A DNA stretch of 64,000 bases from Allotamlana fucoidanivorans (GTDB lineage Bacteria; Bacteroidota; Bacteroidia; Flavobacteriales; Flavobacteriaceae): contig NZ_CP074074.1 of NCBI RefSeq assembly GCF_045788535.1, positions 1,612,001-1,676,000 on the forward strand, written 5' to 3'. Below the pieces are notes generated by a model. It was given only the letters and a program-made list of their open reading frames with translations, did no database searches and was not told the origin of the DNA. A program made the translations under genes and the position numbers. Numbering within the stretch: position 1 is the stretch's first letter; every line of letters begins with the position of its first letter. This document shows, one piece after another, positions 60,391-64,000 of the stretch.

Positions 60391-62805
60391 ATGAAATCTT
60401 TATTTACTATCACCTCTTTGCTATGTTTAAGCTTAATTTTAAGTTGCACATCAGAACAAGCTGAAGAGATACCTTCGGCGGACGAGGTTAAAAAGCTCAC
60501 GGAAAAAGTGGCTAATTGGCAAATAGAAACGTTTGCCGATATGGGAACTTATAGAGCACTGCCTTCAAAAGAACACAGAAAAAAATGGCATAATAGAAAA
60601 CCTTACCATGATTTAGAATGGACCAACGGGGCATTATACGCAGGCATGTTTCAGCTTAGTGAGATATCACACTACCCAAAATACATCAATTGGTTAGTTG
60701 AGATTGGAGATAAGAACAAATGGCAATTGCACAAAAGAATGTACCATGCAGATGATCATACCGTTGGACAATTTTATTTAAGCTTACATCAAAATGTACG
60801 TTTAAAACACATCGCTAAAATTACTCCAACAAAGAATCGTTTTGATTCCATTATGAATAGTGAGCAAGGTAAAGCGTATCAATGGGATTGGTGTGATGCC
60901 CTATTTATGGCGCCACCTGTGTGGGCGAGATTAGCCAAAATTACTAAAGATAGTACCTATTTAAATTATATGGATACCCAGTATAAAATGACATATAATG
61001 AGCTGTGGGATGAAAATGAGAAGTTGTTTTTTAGAGATAAATCTTATTTTAATCAAAAGGAAAAGAATGGGAATAAGATTTTCTGGTCTAGAGGTAATGG
61101 CTGGGTGTTTGGAGGTTTAGCACTTATGATTCCTGATTTACCAAAGGATTGGAAAGAAAGAGCGTTTTATACAGACTTATTTAAGCAGATGGCACAAACC
61201 ATTAAAGCCACGCAAAGAGCTGATGGCACATGGTCTGCTGGGTTATTGGGAGATGTAAAGGATTACCCGAATATAGAAACAAGTGGGAGTGCCTTCTTTA
61301 CATTTGGTATTGCATGGGGAATAAATAACGGTTTGTTAGAAAGAGAGGTTTATGAACCTGTTTTACTTAAAGCTTGGAAAACGATATCGGGAGCGGTTAA
61401 TGAAGCGGGTATGTTAGGGTATGTGCAACCTGTGGGAGCGGCGCCAGGGGAAAGTTTTAAAGACTACACAGAAGTATATGGTATTGGAGCCTTTTTAGCT
61501 GCTGGTTCAGAAATGTATAAGTTTATAAATAAGTTTTATCCAATTAGTAAAGTAACGACTTATAAAACCTTCATGGAAGATGGTGGATGGTGTTGGTATC
61601 AAGATCCACGCGTGATTATTAGCGAAGGTAAATTACTCATTGGCGGATTAAGTGGGCAAAGCGGTGATGTACGACTAGGTGTTTATGATTTAACTAAAGA
61701 ACAAACAGATAGCACATTGGTGCTTCACAAAAACCTACAAAGGGATGATCATAATGTTCCTGCCTTGTATCAGCGTCCAGATAAAAGTGTATTGGCTATT
61801 TGGGCCAAGCATGCCTCAGAAAAAATTCATTATTACAGTACGTCTGAAGGTACTAATTATTTGAAATGGGGGGCAACTAAGCAGTATATTCATGAGTATG
61901 ATTCAAAACGAGGTGTTACGTATATGAACTTGTATGAAATGAAACCCGAAGGAAAATTGTATAACTTTTTTAGAGATGGTTTAAATTTTAATCCGTCATT
62001 CATTACGTCGGAAGATTATGGAGAAACCTGGGGGAACAGAACACATTTTATTTCAAATGACGTAGCTGGTTTTCAACGTCCGTATGCCAGATATTTACAA
62101 ATTGATGATAACACTATAGGCGTGTCATATACCGATGCCCATCCAAGAGCCTATGGTAACAACTTGTATTATGTTGAGTTTTCAGATAATACGTTTTATA
62201 ATGTTGATGACTCAAAAATTAAAAGTTTGAATGAGGGGCCATTGCGGTCAACGGAAGCAGAAAGAATATTTCAAGGTAGCGATACTAAAGATAAACCAAT
62301 AATTAATGAAAGTGTGCCCAACAGTGCGTGGACCTGTGCTATGGCCAAGGATAAGAATAATAATCCGCACTTGGGGTATACCTTATATAAAGCAGATAAT
62401 GATTTAAGATTTAGGCTCGCTTCTTGGGATGGAGAAACGTGGGGCGATAGAGAAATTGCCTATGCGGGAAAATGTCTGTACAAAGTAGAAAGCAGCTATT
62501 CCGGTTTACTTGCTTTTGATCCTGAAGACCCAACCAGTGTATACATTTCAACAGACGTGAATCCGTCAACGGGTGAAGATTTAGGAGGAAACCATGAAAT
62601 CTATCATGCTACAATTAATGCTAAAGATGATATATCAACAATAACATGGGAGGCCTTGACTAAAAATTCGCCATACAGAAATATACGACCAATTGTGGTT
62701 GCTAAAGACGGTTACAAAGTACTCCTCTGGTTATACGGTCCCTGGTATAATTTCTTAGATTACGACGTGAATGTGATAGGAAAGATTTTAGAAAAGCCAG
62801 AATAA
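60391..62805 (+). CDS. Two-domain lipoprotein: GH105/88 unsaturated glucuronyl/rhamnogalacturonyl hydrolase plus BNR_4 propeller
   Basis: The 804-residue protein has a lipobox (LILSC, Cys about 19). Residues about 30-380 form a GH105/GH88 (alpha/alpha)6 barrel with YHADDHTVGQFYLSL, WDWCDALFMAPPVWARLA (catalytic Asp) and FWSRGNGWVFGGLALM. Residues about 400-800 form a BNR_4 seven-bladed propeller (GGWCWYQDPRVIISEGKLLIGGLSG, DDHNVPALY, FQRPYARYL). GH105 removes 4,5-unsaturated uronic acid from lyase products. Propellers of this kind include ulvan lyases, so the protein may combine lyase and exo-hydrolase steps, which is inference. No SusCD pair adjoins. Confidence 0.88.
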   Translation: MKSLFTITSLLCLSLILSCTSEQAEEIPSADEVKKLTEKVANWQIETFADMGTYRALPSKEHRKKWHNRKPYHDLEWTNGALYAGMFQLSEISHYPKYINWLVEIGDKNKWQLHKRMYHADDHTVGQFYLSLHQNVRLKHIAKITPTKNRFDSIMNSEQGKAYQWDWCDALFMAPPVWARLAKITKDSTYLNYMDTQYKMTYNELWDENEKLFFRDKSYFNQKEKNGNKIFWSRGNGWVFGGLALMIPDLPKDWKERAFYTDLFKQMAQTIKATQRADGTWSAGLLGDVKDYPNIETSGSAFFTFGIAWGINNGLLEREVYEPVLLKAWKTISGAVNEAGMLGYVQPVGAAPGESFKDYTEVYGIGAFLAAGSEMYKFINKFYPISKVTTYKTFMEDGGWCWYQDPRVIISEGKLLIGGLSGQSGDVRLGVYDLTKEQTDSTLVLHKNLQRDDHNVPALYQRPDKSVLAIWAKHASEKIHYYSTSEGTNYLKWGATKQYIHEYDSKRGVTYMNLYEMKPEGKLYNFFRDGLNFNPSFITSEDYGETWGNRTHFISNDVAGFQRPYARYLQIDDNTIGVSYTDAHPRAYGNNLYYVEFSDNTFYNVDDSKIKSLNEGPLRSTEAERIFQGSDTKDKPIINESVPNSAWTCAMAKDKNNNPHLGYTLYKADNDLRFRLASWDGETWGDREIAYAGKCLYKVESSYSGLLAFDPEDPTSVYISTDVNPSTGEDLGGNHEIYHATINAKDDISTITWEALTKNSPYRNIRPIVVAKDGYKVLLWLYGPWYNFLDYDVNVIGKILEKPE

Positions 62806-62808
62806 ATT

Positions 62809-63576
62809 CTATTCATTTTCTTCTAAATACATTTTGCGTACTTTCTTAAATAAGTTGGAAGAGTAAACAAAGTCTGTTACGCTTTTATTATCTGTTCTAA
62901 AGATGGTTTTATTAGAGCCCTCCCAAGCTTTTAAGCCATCTTTTAAGAACACAATTTTTTCACCAATTTCCATTACAGAATTCATGTCGTGCGAGTTAAT
63001 TACAGTAGTGATTTGATATTCATCCGTAATCTCTTGAATCAGATTGTCAATAACAATAGCCGTTTTAGGATCTAACCCAGAATTAGGCTCATCACAAAAC
63101 AAGTATTTAGGGTTATTTACTATAGCCCGCGCAATGGCAACACGTTTTTGCATACCTCCAGAAGCCTCACTTGGCATTTTATGATGTGCTCCTTCAAGAT
63201 TGACCCGCTTTAAAACAAAATCAACCCGATCATGCATTTCACTTTTGCTTTGTTTGGTAAACATGCGTAACGGAAACATAACATTTTCGGCAATGGTCAT
63301 AGAATCAAATAAAGCACTTCCTTGAAAAACCATCCCAATTTCTGCCCTCAAATTACGTTTATCATCTTCAGAAAGCTTTGAGAAAATTTTACCATCATAG
63401 GAAATTGAACCCGATTCGTAATTAAACAATCCGAGTAAACATTTCAGAAAAACCGTTTTGCCCGAACCACTTTGCCCGATAACGAGGTTTGTTTTGCCTT
63501 TATCAAACGTGGTTGTTATGCCTTTTAAAATATGAGCATCACCAAAGGACTTATGTAAATCATTAACTTCAATCAT
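62809..63576 (-). CDS. Mla-type ABC transporter ATP-binding protein
   Basis: The 255-residue ATPase has Walker A IGQSGSGKT, Q-loop MVFQGSALFDSMTIAENV, signature SGGMQKRVAIARAI, Walker B YLFCDEP and NSHDMN. The MlaF-like GSALFDS after the Q-loop and the permease next to it identify a phospholipid-trafficking system. It probably moves lipids between the inner and outer membranes. It shares one base (TAATG) with the upstream permease gene. Confidence 0.92.
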   Translation of the reverse strand: MIEVNDLHKSFGDAHILKGITTTFDKGKTNLVIGQSGSGKTVFLKCLLGLFNYESGSISYDGKIFSKLSEDDKRNLRAEIGMVFQGSALFDSMTIAENVMFPLRMFTKQSKSEMHDRVDFVLKRVNLEGAHHKMPSEASGGMQKRVAIARAIVNNPKYLFCDEPNSGLDPKTAIVIDNLIQEITDEYQITTVINSHDMNSVMEIGEKIVFLKDGLKAWEGSNKTIFRTDNKSVTDFVYSSNLFKKVRKMYLEENE

Positions 63577-64000
63577 TAGCTAAGTAGCATTTGGGTTAGT
63601 AAATAATTTAAAAGAATGATAAAAACACTGGTCCAAACAAAAGAGGTTGTACTAGCTTTGCCAACTTCAAGTGCGCCACCTTTCATATAATAGCCATGAA
63701 ATGAAGGAATAGTAGCCAATAGAAAAGCAAAAACAAACGTTTTTATAAAAGCATAGGTAACATGAAAAGGAGTGAAATCTGTTTGAATACCTATCAGGTA
63801 ATCATCAGGAGAGCTAAACCCTCCAAATACGCAAGCTGCCATACCCCCAAGAATACCTAAAAACATAGAAATTGAAATAACAAACGGATAAAGCATTAAA
63901 GCAATATATTTGGGAAACACTAAATAGTTTAAGGAGTTTATTCCCATAACTTCTAAAGCATCAATTTGCTCGGTAACCCGCATAGTTCCAATGCTAGATG
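63576..64000 (-). CDS. MlaE-type ABC transporter permease, C-terminal part (5' end outside window)
   Basis: The frame is open to the window edge, so only the C-terminal about 140 residues are visible. ASSIGTMRVTEQIDALEVMGINSLNYLVFPK is the conserved MlaE loop motif (EQIDAL) that contacts the ATPase. It is followed by three to four membrane helices. The substrate is likely phospholipid. The start lies beyond position 64000. Confidence 0.9.
   Translation of the reverse strand, partial: SSIGTMRVTEQIDALEVMGINSLNYLVFPKYIALMLYPFVISISMFLGILGGMAACVFGGFSSPDDYLIGIQTDFTPFHVTYAFIKTFVFAFLLATIPSFHGYYMKGGALEVGKASTTSFVWTSVFIILLNYLLTQMLLS

Noticed and set aside
1..64000. CRISPR arrays, insertion sequences or phage genes
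   Set aside because: No regularly spaced repeats, transposase, integrase or phage structural genes were found in any frame.

Overview
The window is chromosomal DNA of a marine-type member of the Flavobacteriaceae (Bacteroidota). The evidence is low G+C content, promoters of the Bacteroidota type (TAnnTTTG at -7) with no Shine-Dalgarno sequences, type IX secretion and gliding genes (gldJ, porU, porV), a secreted protein with a type IX C-terminal sorting tail, and many SPII lipoproteins. I see no CRISPR array, insertion sequence, integrase or rRNA operon. Both edges cut a gene: an agmatinase-family gene on the left and an MlaE-like permease on the right.

Layout. 1-3.3 kb: polyamine genes (agmatinase, deoxyhypusine-synthase-like) followed by small acidic proteins and an RMD1/DUF155 membrane protein. 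3.3-4.6 kb: a GT-C membrane glycosyltransferase. 4.7-5.3 kb: two decayed genes (a secreted protein and a c-type cytochrome). 5.5-11.9 kb: a putative barrel protein and a tight minus-strand operon with an FAD oxidoreductase, a membrane [4Fe-4S] protein, a MORN-like protein and two family-2 glycosyltransferases. 12.1-16.9 kb: a plus-strand group with a DUF547 protein, two outer-membrane barrels, a GH113-like lipoprotein and a phosphoesterase. 16.9-23.9 kb: a nine-gene minus-strand arsenosugar biosynthesis operon (peroxidase-like, ArsS, rhodanese, TIGR04282-type transferase, purine nucleoside phosphorylase, ArsM, sterol-desaturase-like, DUF547, TIGR04283-type transferase). 24.2-32.7 kb: acyl-CoA dehydrogenase, anmK, an operon of amino acid dehydrogenase, nhaD, exbB, exbD, tonB-like and folC, then tRNA-Val(UAC). 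32.8-36.5 kb: three PAS-LuxR regulators, an alpha/beta hydrolase and two copies of an apparently undescribed regulated short RNA. 36.7-48.2 kb: a type IX cargo-like protein, murF, gldJ, porU and porV. 48.3-51.6 kb: cdd, pdhA, pdhC. 51.6-53.8 kb: a cupin, a secreted DUF4242 protein and a DUF4242-cyclase-like-AraC regulator. 54-60.2 kb: a housekeeping operon (M28 peptidase, two SDRs, HAD, SprT-like, manC, DUF389). 60.4-62.8 kb: a GH105/BNR_4 two-domain lipoprotein. 62.8 kb to the end: Mla-type lipid ABC transporter genes.

Two systems deserve most attention. First, the arsenosugar operon contains, besides the known ArsM and ArsS steps, a nucleoside phosphorylase that could release adenine, two glycosyltransferases, and an integral-membrane hydroxylase with a DUF547 lipoprotein that hint at lipid-linked products. 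No arsenic efflux pump or ArsR is seen beside it. Second, around the LuxR-type regulators, two loci share a palindrome at an identical distance from a promoter, a 28-nt perfectly conserved block and a terminator hairpin of different sequence. This is the layout expected for a pair of activator-controlled small RNAs or attenuated leaders. Functional statements are homology judgements by eye; no database search was run.
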